DNA of 64,000 bases, taken from contig KL370850.1 in the NCBI GenBank assembly GCA_000702025.1, positions 224,359-288,358 on the forward strand, read 5' to 3'. Of this stretch, positions 1 through 8,506 are shown piece by piece. The DNA comes from Blautia schinkii DSM 10518 (GTDB lineage Bacteria; Bacillota; Clostridia; Lachnospirales; Lachnospiraceae). A program made the translations under genes and the position numbers. Position 1 is the first letter of the stretch. Each line of letters starts with the position of its first letter. Below the pieces are notes generated by a model. It was not told the DNA's origin. It ran no database searches and saw only the letters and a list, made by a program, of their open reading frames with translations.

Positions 1-300
1 GCGGATTTCATTCAGATACTCTCCGGAAAAATCCTCTTTCCAATAAAACGGAATATAACAGCCCTCTACGACAAGATTCTGCTTATTCTCAATGGCCGTC
101 TTTATTATCTCACGGACAATCGGCCACAAATAAGCCTCCAGTTCCTTATCATCACTGGGTGTCAGATTTGTATTTCCGCTTCGTATCAATCCCATTTTCA
201 AATGGTCGATGGATAGATATGGATATTGGTACTTTCGAAGAAGTTTCTGTGCAAGCACAGTTTTTCCTGTATGGGAAGCCCTGGTAATCAATATGATCAT
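1..300 (-). CDS. P-loop nucleoside/metabolite kinase-like ATP-binding protein, C-terminus cut by window edge
   Basis: The reverse strand is open from an ATG at 300 through base 1 (100 codons), so the gene runs off the left edge. The start is supported by a GAAGAGG ribosome binding site 7-13 bases upstream. The protein begins MIILITRASHTGKTVLAQKL, a short first beta strand followed by a P-loop of the adenylate/gluconate kinase type, then HLKMGL and VVEGCYIP motifs. I recall similar small ATP-binding kinases in Firmicutes, where a Gly normally stands at the Arg in ITRAS. Substrate unknown. It could be a small-molecule kinase or a zeta-toxin-like relative. The Arg in the phosphate-binding loop is odd and may affect ATP binding. 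Confidence 0.7.
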   Translation of the reverse strand, partial: MIILITRASHTGKTVLAQKLLRKYQYPYLSIDHLKMGLIRSGNTNLTPSDDKELEAYLWPIVREIIKTAIENKQNLVVEGCYIPFYWKEDFSGEYLNEIR

Positions 301-420
301 GGTTTCTGCCTCTTCTCAAATTCCTGATTTTCTCGCCAGCTCGGTATTAATTCTTTCAATGTGACTCCATTATACCCAACATTCCGCAAAAAGTCACCTG
401 CATAACCTGCTTTTGAACGC

Positions 421-465
421 AAAAACCCCCTTGCAAATGGCATAATACCTGCCATTTGCAAGGGG
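421..465 (-). terminator. Rho-independent terminator of rpsB-tsf
   Basis: A perfect 15-bp inverted repeat (427-441 and 451-465) with a 9-base loop is followed, in the minus-strand sense, by TTTTT. It lies about 50 bases past the tsf stop codon and is the obvious end of the rpsB-tsf transcript. Confidence 0.9.
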
Positions 466-516
466 TTCATTTCTAATATTGTTCAGTAAAGTTCACTACT
501 ATATCTGCTTTGCGAA

Positions 517-1452
517 TTACCCAATTTGCTTAGCAACTTCCTCAGCAAAGTTCTCTTCTCTCTTCTCAATACCTTCTCCTGTTTCGAAGCGTACGAAGCC
601 TTTGATAGTAATCTTTGCGTTGTTAGCCTTAGCAACCTCTTCTACGTATTTTGCGACAGCCTGTTTGCCGTCTTCTGCTTTTACGTAAACCTGGTCGAGC
701 AGGCAGATTTCCTTAAGCTCTTTGTTGATACGACCGTTTACCATGCCCTGGATAACCTTCTCTGGCTTGGAGGACTCTTTCGGGTCGTTCATGATCTGAG
801 CAAGAAGGATTTCTTTCTCATGTGCGATATAGTCGTCGCTGATCTCGTCGCGGCTGGTGTACAGCGGCTTGAGAGCTGCAATCTGCATAGCGATGTTCTT
901 AGCCATCTCTTTCACTGCGTCGTTTACAACATCAGTCTCAACGTCTACAAGAACGCCGATCTTTCCGCCCATATGTGTGTAGGAAGCAACGAAACCGTTC
1001 TCCTCTTTCACCTGAACGAATCTTCTGATGTTCATGTTCTCGCCGATCACTGCGATCTGAGCTGCAAGAGCTTCTTTTACAGTCTTGGTGTTGTCTAAGG
1101 ACCAAGCTTCTGCAAGGAAAGCGTCGATGTCGGCTGCGCTGGTTGTCAGAGCCTGTGCTGCAACGTCTGCAACGTAGGTCTGGAATTTCTCATTTTTAGC
1201 AACGAAGTCTGTCTCAGCGTTCACTTCAACTACAACTGCGTTCTTGCCGTCTTCAGCTACTAAAGTCTTGCAAAGACCTTCTGCTGCTACACGGCTTGCT
1301 TTCTTCTGTGCGGTAGCGAGACCTTTTTCACGAAGGAACTCTACTGCTTTATCCATATCGCCGTCTGTCTGTGTAAGAGCTTTCTTACAGTCCATCATTC
1401 CGGCGCCGGTCATTTCTCTTAACTCTTTTACCTGTGCTGCTGTAATAGCCAT
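517..1452 (-). CDS. tsf: Translation elongation factor Ts
   Basis: EF-Ts is the guanine nucleotide exchange factor that recycles EF-Tu in the cytoplasm. The 311-residue product begins MAITAAQVKELREMTGAGMM with the N-terminal UBA-like domain (about 1-50), and the EF-Tu contact region containing VNAETDFVAKNEKF lies near residues 75-90. It is slightly longer than the E. coli protein (283 residues), with extra residues in the C-terminal half. The ATG at 1452 follows AGGAGGACAATAAA. It lies 36 bases downstream of rpsB on the same strand, the usual bacterial rpsB-tsf order, and shares the terminator at 421-465. Confidence 0.97.
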   Translation of the reverse strand: MAITAAQVKELREMTGAGMMDCKKALTQTDGDMDKAVEFLREKGLATAQKKASRVAAEGLCKTLVAEDGKNAVVVEVNAETDFVAKNEKFQTYVADVAAQALTTSAADIDAFLAEAWSLDNTKTVKEALAAQIAVIGENMNIRRFVQVKEENGFVASYTHMGGKIGVLVDVETDVVNDAVKEMAKNIAMQIAALKPLYTSRDEISDDYIAHEKEILLAQIMNDPKESSKPEKVIQGMVNGRINKELKEICLLDQVYVKAEDGKQAVAKYVEEVAKANNAKITIKGFVRFETGEGIEKREENFAEEVAKQIG

Positions 1453-1488
1453 TTTATTGTCCTCCTGAATTTTAATCGTTACTGTCTA

Positions 1489-2235
1489 TTATTCTGCTGT
1501 TTCCTGTGCGAATTCTTCGGACTCTGCCTCGATTTCGCCGTCAGCTTCTGTAGTTCCCTGTTTTGCTTCGATCACAGCGTCTGCCATTTTGGAAACGATT
1601 AATTTCACTGCACGGATAGCGTCGTCGTTGCCCGGGATTACATAATCCAGTTCTTCCGGATCACAGTTAGTGTCACAGATACCGATTAACGGGATTCCTA
1701 AAGTATGAGCTTCCTGTACGCAGATTCTTTCCTTCTTCGGGTCTACGATGAAGATTGCGTCCGGGATTCTCTTCATTTCTTTGATTCCGCCCAGGTTCTT
1801 CTGGAGCTTGGACATCTCTTTTCTTAATTCGATAACTTCTTTCTTAGGCAGAACATCGAAGGTTCCGTCAGCTTCCATAGCTTCGATCTGTTTCAGTCTT
1901 GCAATACGGCTCTGGATGGTCTTGAAGTTGGTCAGCATACCGCCTAACCATCTCTCGTTTACATAGTACATTCCGCAGCGCTCTGCTTCTGTCTTGATTG
2001 CGTCCTGAGCCTGCTTCTTAGTACCAACAAATAAGATGCTTCCGCCGTTTGCCACGATATCAGCGATTGCATTGTATGCATCGTCAACCATGCCTACAGA
2101 CTGCTGTAAGTCGATGATGTAGATACCGTTTCTCTCTGTGTAGATGTAACGAGCCATTTTAGGGTTCCATCTTCTTGTCTGGTGTCCGAAATGTACACCT
2201 GCTTCTAAAAGCTGTTTCATAGAAATAACGCTCAT
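1489..2235 (-). CDS. rpsB: 30S ribosomal protein S2
   Basis: S2 is a late-assembling protein of the small ribosomal subunit. The product of 248 residues starts MSVISMKQLLEAGVHFGHQT, with the S2 signatures GHQTRRWNPKMARYIY and the later LGIPLIGICDTNCDPEELDY. The reading frame is open 22 codons further upstream. The ATG at 2235 is preferred because AAGGAG lies 9 bases upstream and the S2 alignment begins there. The C-terminus has an acidic tail (about 20 residues rich in Glu). Its promoter and a structured leader precede it, and tsf follows in the same operon. Confidence 0.97.
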   Translation of the reverse strand: MSVISMKQLLEAGVHFGHQTRRWNPKMARYIYTERNGIYIIDLQQSVGMVDDAYNAIADIVANGGSILFVGTKKQAQDAIKTEAERCGMYYVNERWLGGMLTNFKTIQSRIARLKQIEAMEADGTFDVLPKKEVIELRKEMSKLQKNLGGIKEMKRIPDAIFIVDPKKERICVQEAHTLGIPLIGICDTNCDPEELDYVIPGNDDAIRAVKLIVSKMADAVIEAKQGTTEADGEIEAESEEFAQETAE

Positions 2236-2336
2236 GATTCTTTTCTCCTTTTTGGTTGATTTCTTCCGTACAGATCGTTTTCCATCCGGACCCGAAGCCA
2301 CTGCAAATGGGCACCATCCATAGGAATCTCTGTACG
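2236..2336 (-). promoter_or_regulatory. Structured 5' leader of rpsB, possible S2 autoregulatory element
   Basis: An 8-bp long-range stem (CGTACAGA at 2329-2336 pairing with TCTGTACG at 2267-2274, minus-strand sense) closes a roughly 70-nt leader just upstream of the rpsB ribosome binding site. The interior is GC-rich and holds repeated GGATGG blocks able to form inner helices. Ribosomal protein leaders that bind the encoded protein are well known. That this one binds S2 is inference. Confidence 0.45.
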
Positions 2337-2357
2337 TGTTTATTTTGCAACTTCTGA

Positions 2358-2387
2358 ATTATAGCATAAGAAAACCCTCCATGTAAA
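2358..2387 (-). promoter_or_regulatory. rpsB-tsf promoter (sigma-A type, extended -10)
   Basis: Minus-strand -35 TTTACA (2382-2387) and -10 TATAAT (2358-2363) are separated by 18 bases, with TG one base upstream of the -10 element. The -35 sits in the loop of an AAAACCCTC/GAGGGTTTT hairpin (2371-2396), which may double as a terminator for flanking transcription. Confidence 0.8.
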
Positions 2388-2474
2388 GAGGGTTTTCTAA
2401 AATTTTCTTGATTTCTCCGGACAATATGGCATATTCCGAAACGATATTCTTGCACTCATTTATATCCTTTGCCA

Positions 2475-4064
2475 CTAAATTACAACTTCATAAATTATTT
2501 TTCCATCCTCTTGTGTATGCCTTATACCCGTCAGCTTCTCTTTATTTTTATTAAAGCAGAAACTGACAAGCCAGCCTTTGGTCTGCTCATAACTATCGAG
2601 ATAATCACAAAGCTGTTTTCTTCCCTGGGCCTGATACTCTTCCCCGTGCCAGATTTTAACTTCAATTATATATCGTTTACTATGTTAATCTACAATAATA
2701 TCTGTACGTTTCTGGTCACGGGTATGTGCTTCAATATAATAAAAGCCAACTCCATTAATAATAGGCTTCAAGAACGTCAGGAATAATAGACGGCCTTCTT
2801 CCTCAACAAATTTCCATTCTTTTTCGCCATAAAAAGAATCATAATGTGCTTTAAAACGTTCCAGCACTCTGTTCATATCCAAATCGCCGTCTATTATGAA
2901 CTGACTCTTTTCTATTGTCCCTGCATCTGCCATCTCACTGTTTTTTGTTTCTTTCATGTAAAAAAGATCATATAAATATGTCTCAAAGATACGATTCGTT
3001 ACCGCAACCTTATAATCTTTCTCCATAAAATAACCAAGCATAACCCCCATCTGAACAGTGTTGTCTGCAAGGGTGTATGGATATGATTTTCCCCGCAGCA
3101 GGATATTTTGAACCATCTGGTTCAAATCCGGATATAATTCTATATTTTTATTAATATCATCAAAAAGGGGACTTCTGTTCATAAGCATAAGCTTCACCGC
3201 GCTGCGGATTCCTTCCTCACACCATACTGCGGTCTTATCCTTAAACCTGCTGTCCTGCCATATAGCTTCATCCATCAGTTTACAAACCTGCGAAACAAGA
3301 TAGGGATAACCGGAAGTATAAGAATAGATAGCCTCACTCATGTTTTTCACATTTATTTTGAAATGGTTATCGTTTTCATATTCTTCCAGCATAGATTCTA
3401 TTTCGCTGGCAGAAAACGACATATCCATATCAAAGCTCTCTGCAATATTCCAGGGACTATTATATTTGTGCTCCATATCAGACCTGATTTTCAATTTCAG
3501 ATTTTTTACATCATATACACCTGACAATATTACATTATGAAAAGTATCATCCTTTCCTTTTTCCCTGTCCAGATACTTATCCCGAAGTATTCCGAGAAAC
3601 GAGAGAAAAATTTGATTATCCGAACTTTTATCTACTTCGTCAATCTGAAGTACAATACCTCTGTCTGCGTCACGGCACAAAGTACTTATCTTATCATCCA
3701 AAAGCTGAAAACTGACATCTCTTTCCTCATAAGAATTCCAGTCTTTTATAATCCGAGCCTCTATCCCTGTCAGTTTCAATTCCTTTGCCACCATGTGAAG
3801 AAAGCCTTTTACAAAAGCATCCCGGGAAATAAACAAATCATCTGCACCTTCAAAACTAATACTGATAACATAGTATTTTTCCTTGAGCATATTTTCTAAT
3901 TGGTACAGAGTAGTTGTCTTTCCAAACTGCCTTGCACGATTGATTGCAAAATAGTATCCCGGTTCAATATAATTTTCGATTATCGTTTTTATTTTACCCG
4001 AAATATCCACCATATAGTGTTTCTCCGGAATACAAAGCCCAGTCACATTAAACCGCTTTTTCAT
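2475..4064 (-). pseudogene. AAA-like ATPase with PD-(D/E)XK nuclease domain, interrupted by in-frame TAA
   Basis: The reading frame starts at the ATG at 4064. It overlaps the stop of the upstream pseudouridine synthase gene (ATGA), with AGGAGG just upstream. It encodes an AAA-ATPase-like domain: RARQFGKTTTLY as Walker A (about residues 47-58) and VLQIDEVD as Walker B. The frame stops at a TAA at 2685-2687, right after the motif TDIIVD. The same frame stays open for 69 more codons to a TAG at 2475-2477. That tail begins HSKRYIIEVKIWHGEEYQAQ, the remainder of the nuclease motif (Asp...Glu-Val-Lys) and typical of this family. Only one base change (TAC or TAT to TAA) separates it from an intact gene of about 529 codons. 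As read, the 459-residue product has the ATPase but lacks the catalytic Glu and Lys. A sequencing error cannot be excluded. A full-length relative lies at 58632-60350. Confidence 0.8.
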
Positions 4065-4807
4065 CGCATTCCTCCTGTACTCTTCAATAGCTCCACTTCT
4101 TCTCCGGTCAAGGGACGGCATTCTCCCTTTTTCAAATCAGAGGGGAGCACAATCGGCCCCATGGAAATCCTTTTCAGATAAATGACCTTCTTGCCGACAG
4201 CCTCCATCATACGCTTCACCTGGTGGAATTTCCCCTCACAGATGGTAAGACGGATCTCCGACTGCCAGCCGCCGTCCTGCTCCTTCACAGAGAGGATTTC
4301 AAGCTCTGCTGGAAGAGTATTTTTCTCCTCACCGATGTCCACGCCCTGTCTCATGGCTGCCGCGTCCTCATCATTCACACGTCCCTCCACAAGCGCATAG
4401 TACGTTTTCGGTACATGCTTTTTCGGAGAAAGAAGCTCATGGGCCAGTGCCCCGTCATCGGTAATGAGCAAAAGTCCCTCCGTGTCTTTATCAAGGCGCC
4501 CAACGGGAAAAAGCCCTTTGCGGTCTGAGGGAATATAATCCATCACGGTTTTCTCCCTCTTGTCCTCTGTAGCGCTCACACAGCCCGCAGGTTTATGGAG
4601 TAAATAATATACGAACTCAGGCGCGGCCTCCACCCCGGAGCCATTTAGAAGAATCTCGTCCTCCGGCGGCTGCACCTTCTGCTCCGGCCGCCGGACAATC
4701 TCTCCGTTCACCTGCACAAGCCCCTTCTGTATGAATTTTTTCACTTCACTTCTCGTCCCCGCGCCTGCGTCTGCCAGAAACTTATCTAATCGTACCGCTT
4801 TTCCCAT
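4061..4807 (-). CDS. RsuA/RluB-family rRNA pseudouridine synthase
   Basis: It converts a uridine in rRNA to pseudouridine. The protein is 248 residues from the ATG at 4807. An N-terminal S4 RNA-binding domain (about 1-60, RLDKFLADAGAGTRSEVKKF) precedes the catalytic domain, whose GRLDKDTEGLLLIT motif holds the nucleophilic Asp. The short length and motif fit the RsuA (16S U516) branch better than RluB, but the target site is not proven. An alternative GTG start at 4837 overlaps the upstream stop but has a weaker ribosome binding site; GGTGAGGG precedes the chosen ATG. Its stop overlaps the start of the broken ATPase gene by four bases. Confidence 0.9.
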   Translation of the reverse strand: MGKAVRLDKFLADAGAGTRSEVKKFIQKGLVQVNGEIVRRPEQKVQPPEDEILLNGSGVEAAPEFVYYLLHKPAGCVSATEDKREKTVMDYIPSDRKGLFPVGRLDKDTEGLLLITDDGALAHELLSPKKHVPKTYYALVEGRVNDEDAAAMRQGVDIGEEKNTLPAELEILSVKEQDGGWQSEIRLTICEGKFHQVKRMMEAVGKKVIYLKRISMGPIVLPSDLKKGECRPLTGEEVELLKSTGGMR

Positions 4808-4833
4808 CAAACCCTCACCACCATGCCTTAGTA

Positions 4834-7011
4834 TCACATTTTGCCATCGTCAAAAGTTTCTTCCTTATCCGAAACCTCGCCCTGCATCTCTCCGTTTTCC
4901 GCTCTCTCCATATTCGCCTGGATGTATTCCGGAATTGCGTCCTCAATCAGTCCCACAGAGATTTCGTCACGGCCGTTCTTTGTCTTTATGCTGACGCTGA
5001 TATTACTGCTCTCATGGATCCAGTAGTTGATGCATTTCTTGAAATCATCTAATTCCTTTGGACTGTCATATTTCTCGGTCTCACCCTGGATATAATTGCC
5101 GTCCTGGTCCTTCACAAGGTAAGTCACTCTTACGTATTCCAGTTCCACATCATCCATAGAGATAGGATATCCTGTTTCTTTCAATAATGCAAGCGTACGC
5201 TTAAATTCCGGATAAATCTGCACATTCGCATACACAAATCCGGTATTCTGCATTCCCGGTGCACTGGATAAGATATTTTCCGCGCTCTGTTCCAAAGGAA
5301 TATTCTCATACTGTACATACAGCGAAGCACATGGATTTCCAAGCAGTACGTCCGCATCAGCCTCCTCTGTATCCTTTTTAAGCGCTTCTAGCAATGCGGT
5401 CATTTTATCCCTGTCATCCTGGAATAAAACATAGCTTTCCCCGTCGCAGAAGGTTCCTCTCACCCACTGCAGATATTTATCCTCTATATTAAGGAAGGCA
5501 AATTTGCGTTCTTTAAGAGTTCCCTCCTCATAACATGCCTTGAGAAGTTTTCGCATGTTGTCCTGCCCGACACGATACTCCCTGTATACTGCTTCCCCTG
5601 ATTTCAGAGCATATTTTATAGGAATGATATACCTGTCTTCAAAGCCGTGACTCACATACCCATCATCGTAGGCAGCCATATAAGGCTCTTGTTCTGCAAC
5701 AATCGACTCCAGAGAACTGTAAATATCCTGGCTCAGCCCCGCATTTAGGCCCTTTAACTCCGGCATACCATTGATCCAGGTATTCTCCTCAATCTTATAG
5801 GTTCCGTCATCATTTTTCTCTACATACATAAAATTGTCATTAAACGGGATATAATCCATACCCACATTGATTCCCTCCAGCTTGTCATAAGCCGGCAGAT
5901 AAGTATCGTATCCCAACAGGTCCTTTTTGAACACCAATGCACACACAGCCACGACCGCAGCCGCCAGTACAAGCTGCAGCTTATGAGATAAAAACTTGCG
6001 GAAATCCATCTGATACACCACTTCAATGATACCGTGGACAAGCACAGTCCCCGCCAGCATACCAAAAATCCACCACACAATTCTGCCCTGCTGGTTGGGA
6101 AGCATATAGAAGATCAAACCAACGCCCAAACCACTTGGGATCACCACCATCAGCCGGATTACAATCTCACTCCACCGATAGATCATGGATTTCCCCGTAC
6201 TTTCAGAGGGCCGCTTCACATATGCAAAATACGAAGCCGCACCGATCAGGACCATAAGAACCACGATCACCGCAAGCAATGTACCGTACTCCCCATACGC
6301 ATACCTGTCAAGGAAGCTCTTGCACAGGAAAAAGGGTGAACCTTCTTCCTCCAATATTTTAAGCAATCCATAATTAGTCTCATAGAACGTGTCAAAAAAT
6401 GTACTCTGGTACAAGCTGATCAGTCTGCCGAGCACCGGGCCATAAGAAAACACAGCAGCCAGGCACAGGGTACCCATAAGTATATTTCCGGTCATGCATA
6501 TCACCAGCACAACGCTGAAATACAAAAGCAGATACATCAAAAGATGCAATACCAGCATTACCACAGCCAGCTTCATAAGCTTCAGACTAAAGAAGCCCCT
6601 CATCGCTCCGATACAGATGGACAAAAACGCCATCACTAAATAGGGAACAAAATAATAAAGAACGCCCACATACGTCTTATGCCAGAACATCTGCGGCCTC
6701 TTCACCGGAAGACTGTGATAAAAGTCAACCTTTTTGGAAGAGTACAGATACCAAAAATTATTTATCCCGTTGATCAGCGCCGCTGCAAAAATCACCATCA
6801 GCCCTGCAGTCATAAACCGCTGCGTCCACATACGTTCATATAGCAGCTCAATCTGGGAGCTTTCGTAATTCATACCGAACCAGTTGCCCAGAGCCATAAG
6901 CTCTGAAACCGGAAACGCCATAAGAAAACCGATGGCCAGAAATACAGGAATCCATACCTGCCCTTTTGATGTGGTTTTCACATAATCAGAAGAGTAAATT
7001 TTTGATTTCAT
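4834..7011 (-). CDS. Large ABC transporter permease subunit
   Basis: This 725-residue membrane protein is probably the export permease partner of the ATPase encoded immediately upstream. About six hydrophobic segments fill the first 350 residues (for example around residues 18-37, 62-80, 105-170 and 240-260). Two more lie near 290-360, followed by a large soluble domain of roughly 350 residues with no motif I can name. The ATG at 7011 is chosen because GGAGG sits 9 bases upstream, inside the 3' end of the ATPase gene, giving a 26-base overlap and probable translational coupling. The architecture resembles ABC-2 permeases found with YtrA-type GntR regulators in Lachnospiraceae. The transported substrate is unknown; envelope stress or peptide antibiotic sensing is a guess from YtrA systems. 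Confidence 0.75.
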   Translation of the reverse strand: MKSKIYSSDYVKTTSKGQVWIPVFLAIGFLMAFPVSELMALGNWFGMNYESSQIELLYERMWTQRFMTAGLMVIFAAALINGINNFWYLYSSKKVDFYHSLPVKRPQMFWHKTYVGVLYYFVPYLVMAFLSICIGAMRGFFSLKLMKLAVVMLVLHLLMYLLLYFSVVLVICMTGNILMGTLCLAAVFSYGPVLGRLISLYQSTFFDTFYETNYGLLKILEEEGSPFFLCKSFLDRYAYGEYGTLLAVIVVLMVLIGAASYFAYVKRPSESTGKSMIYRWSEIVIRLMVVIPSGLGVGLIFYMLPNQQGRIVWWIFGMLAGTVLVHGIIEVVYQMDFRKFLSHKLQLVLAAAVVAVCALVFKKDLLGYDTYLPAYDKLEGINVGMDYIPFNDNFMYVEKNDDGTYKIEENTWINGMPELKGLNAGLSQDIYSSLESIVAEQEPYMAAYDDGYVSHGFEDRYIIPIKYALKSGEAVYREYRVGQDNMRKLLKACYEEGTLKERKFAFLNIEDKYLQWVRGTFCDGESYVLFQDDRDKMTALLEALKKDTEEADADVLLGNPCASLYVQYENIPLEQSAENILSSAPGMQNTGFVYANVQIYPEFKRTLALLKETGYPISMDDVELEYVRVTYLVKDQDGNYIQGETEKYDSPKELDDFKKCINYWIHESSNISVSIKTKNGRDEISVGLIEDAIPEYIQANMERAENGEMQGEVSDKEETFDDGKM

Positions 7012-7888
7012 ATCCTGCCACCTCCGTTTCACTGATAAATATTTCCTCTAAGGTAAGCGGGAGCACTTCACAGAACAACGGATTTTTGGAACGGATGCGC
7101 TCCATGATCTCCGTCCGCGTCCCCCTGGCCGTGATCAGGAGCAGAGAACCCTGATGCTGGATTTTCAGCACCTCCAGTTCCTTTGCCAGTTCTTTCTCCT
7201 TCTCCTTGTCAGACAATACACACTGCACCTTATGGATATGGAATTTCATATCCTCAAGATCTCTGGACAGAAGGATGCCGCCCTGATGGAGAAGTCCCAC
7301 GTGGTCGCAGATGTCCTCCAGCTCCCTAAGGTTATGGGAAGCGATCACAGGCGTAAACTCCCGGTTCATAATTTCCGACGCAAAAAGACTTTTCACTGCC
7401 TGGCGCATCACAGGGTCAAGGCCGTCAAAGGTCTCATCACAAAGAAGATATTTCGTCCCTGCGCTCACGCCCAAAATAACCAGAAGCTGCTTCTTCATGC
7501 CCTTGGAAAAGGTGCTGATCTTCCTCTTCTCGTCAAGATGGAACTGCTTCATCAGCTTGGAAAAACGCTGAACCTGAAATCCCAGATAATAATTTTTATA
7601 AAAACGCAGCAAATCCTGGGGCGTATAATTTGCGGGAAAATAGCTGTCATCTGAAATATAAAATACCCGCCCCTTGGCCATATCATTCTCGTATACCTGC
7701 GTACCGTCGATCAATATCTCTCCGCTGTCCGCCCGGATAATACCCGCTGTCATGCGAAGCAGCGTACTTTTCCCTGCGCCGTTGCTTCCCACCAGGCCGA
7801 ATACCTCACGGTCGCCAATGTCCAGGGAGACTTGATTTACTGCCCGGATCTCGTCAAATGTCTTCGTACACTCCTTAATCTCAATCAT
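6986..7888 (-). CDS. ABC transporter ATP-binding protein
   Basis: Cytoplasmic ATPase of 300 residues that energises the adjacent permease. Walker A GSNGAGKST is at residues 34-42, and a degenerate signature loop FSKGMKKQ (in place of LSGGQ) lies at about 127-134. Walker B ends CDE at 150-152, and the switch His is in IASHN (H185). The C-terminal 100 residues form an accessory region seen in ABC-2 type exporters. The gene overlaps the GntR gene by 8 bases and the permease gene by 26 bases, so all three form one tightly coupled operon. Confidence 0.92.
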   Translation of the reverse strand: MIEIKECTKTFDEIRAVNQVSLDIGDREVFGLVGSNGAGKSTLLRMTAGIIRADSGEILIDGTQVYENDMAKGRVFYISDDSYFPANYTPQDLLRFYKNYYLGFQVQRFSKLMKQFHLDEKRKISTFSKGMKKQLLVILGVSAGTKYLLCDETFDGLDPVMRQAVKSLFASEIMNREFTPVIASHNLRELEDICDHVGLLHQGGILLSRDLEDMKFHIHKVQCVLSDKEKEKELAKELEVLKIQHQGSLLLITARGTRTEIMERIRSKNPLFCEVLPLTLEEIFISETEVAGYEIKNLLF

Positions 7889-8255
7889 TTTCTCCCTCCT
7901 TGTAACAATCCCTTATGACATACACGAGCTCATCCTCCTCAAAGCCCATATCCCTGCCCTTTCGCACCAGGTCGGAAAGCTCCCGGAAATACGTATGCCT
8001 GCTGATTTTACGGATATCGTCACTGTCTGCGATAAAATTCCCCTTGCCCTTCACCGGATAGATCAGCCCCTGCTGTTCAAGCTCCATATACGCCCGCTGT
8101 ATGGTGTTGGGATTGATGGATAATTCCAGGGCAAGATTCCGCACAGACGGCATTCTGGAACCAGGCGGCATAGCTCCGCTTAAAATCAGCAGACGGAACT
8201 TCTCGGCAATCTGCTCATAAATCGGCCGCCTGTCCTGTAAGTCCAATATAATCAT
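7881..8255 (-). CDS. GntR-family transcriptional regulator, YtrA subfamily
   Basis: Short repressor of 124 residues with an N-terminal winged helix (about 10-75, containing MPSVRNLALELSINPNTIQR) and only a small C-terminal helical region. This is the layout of the YtrA subfamily of GntR regulators, which control linked ABC transporters. It is the first gene of its operon and probably autoregulates through the dyad at 8301-8325. Confidence 0.9.
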   Translation of the reverse strand: MIILDLQDRRPIYEQIAEKFRLLILSGAMPPGSRMPSVRNLALELSINPNTIQRAYMELEQQGLIYPVKGKGNFIADSDDIRKISRHTYFRELSDLVRKGRDMGFEEDELVYVIRDCYKEGEND

Positions 8256-8300
8256 AGCGCGCTCCTTTCTCTGTAATCACCACATTCCACGAGTGTGTGT

Positions 8301-8325
8301 AGTGTACTAATTGTTTTAATACACT
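8301..8325 (-). promoter_or_regulatory. Candidate operator of the GntR/ABC operon
   Basis: A 25-bp dyad with outer arms AGTGTA and TACACT lies about 46 bases upstream of the GntR start codon. The inner bases are AT-rich and nearly symmetric. YtrA-type regulators are known to bind inverted repeats of this spacing at their own promoters; binding here is inferred. Confidence 0.6.
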
Positions 8326-8457
8326 CATCTTACCATAAGCGCTCCTGCAGCACAAGAAGTGGAATTATTAAACTTTTATAAAACCACAGCACAATTTCCC
8401 ATTCTATTCATAACAAACATTATTCCATCTACAGAAAAGCAGGAGCGTCTTACACAA

Positions 8458-8503
8458 CCCCATAGTAAAAAGACCGGCAAAAACCGGTCTTTTTACTATG
8501 GGG
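8458..8503. terminator. Bidirectional terminator-like hairpin
   Basis: A perfect 20-bp stem (8458-8477 and 8484-8503) with a 6-base loop has a GACCGG core flanked by A and T runs, so it can act in both directions. It closes the transcript that ends at 8507 and insulates it from the GntR/ABC promoter. Confidence 0.8.
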
Positions 8504-8506
8504 GCA

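Noticed and set aside
526..1098. 190-codon plus-strand open frame opposite tsf
   Set aside because: Shadow of tsf in the opposite strand; no ribosome binding site or domain.
2236..2301. Longer rpsB start giving a 22-residue N-terminal extension
   Set aside because: No ribosome binding site at 2301 and the extension lies in the structured leader; S2 proteins start at MSVISMKQL.
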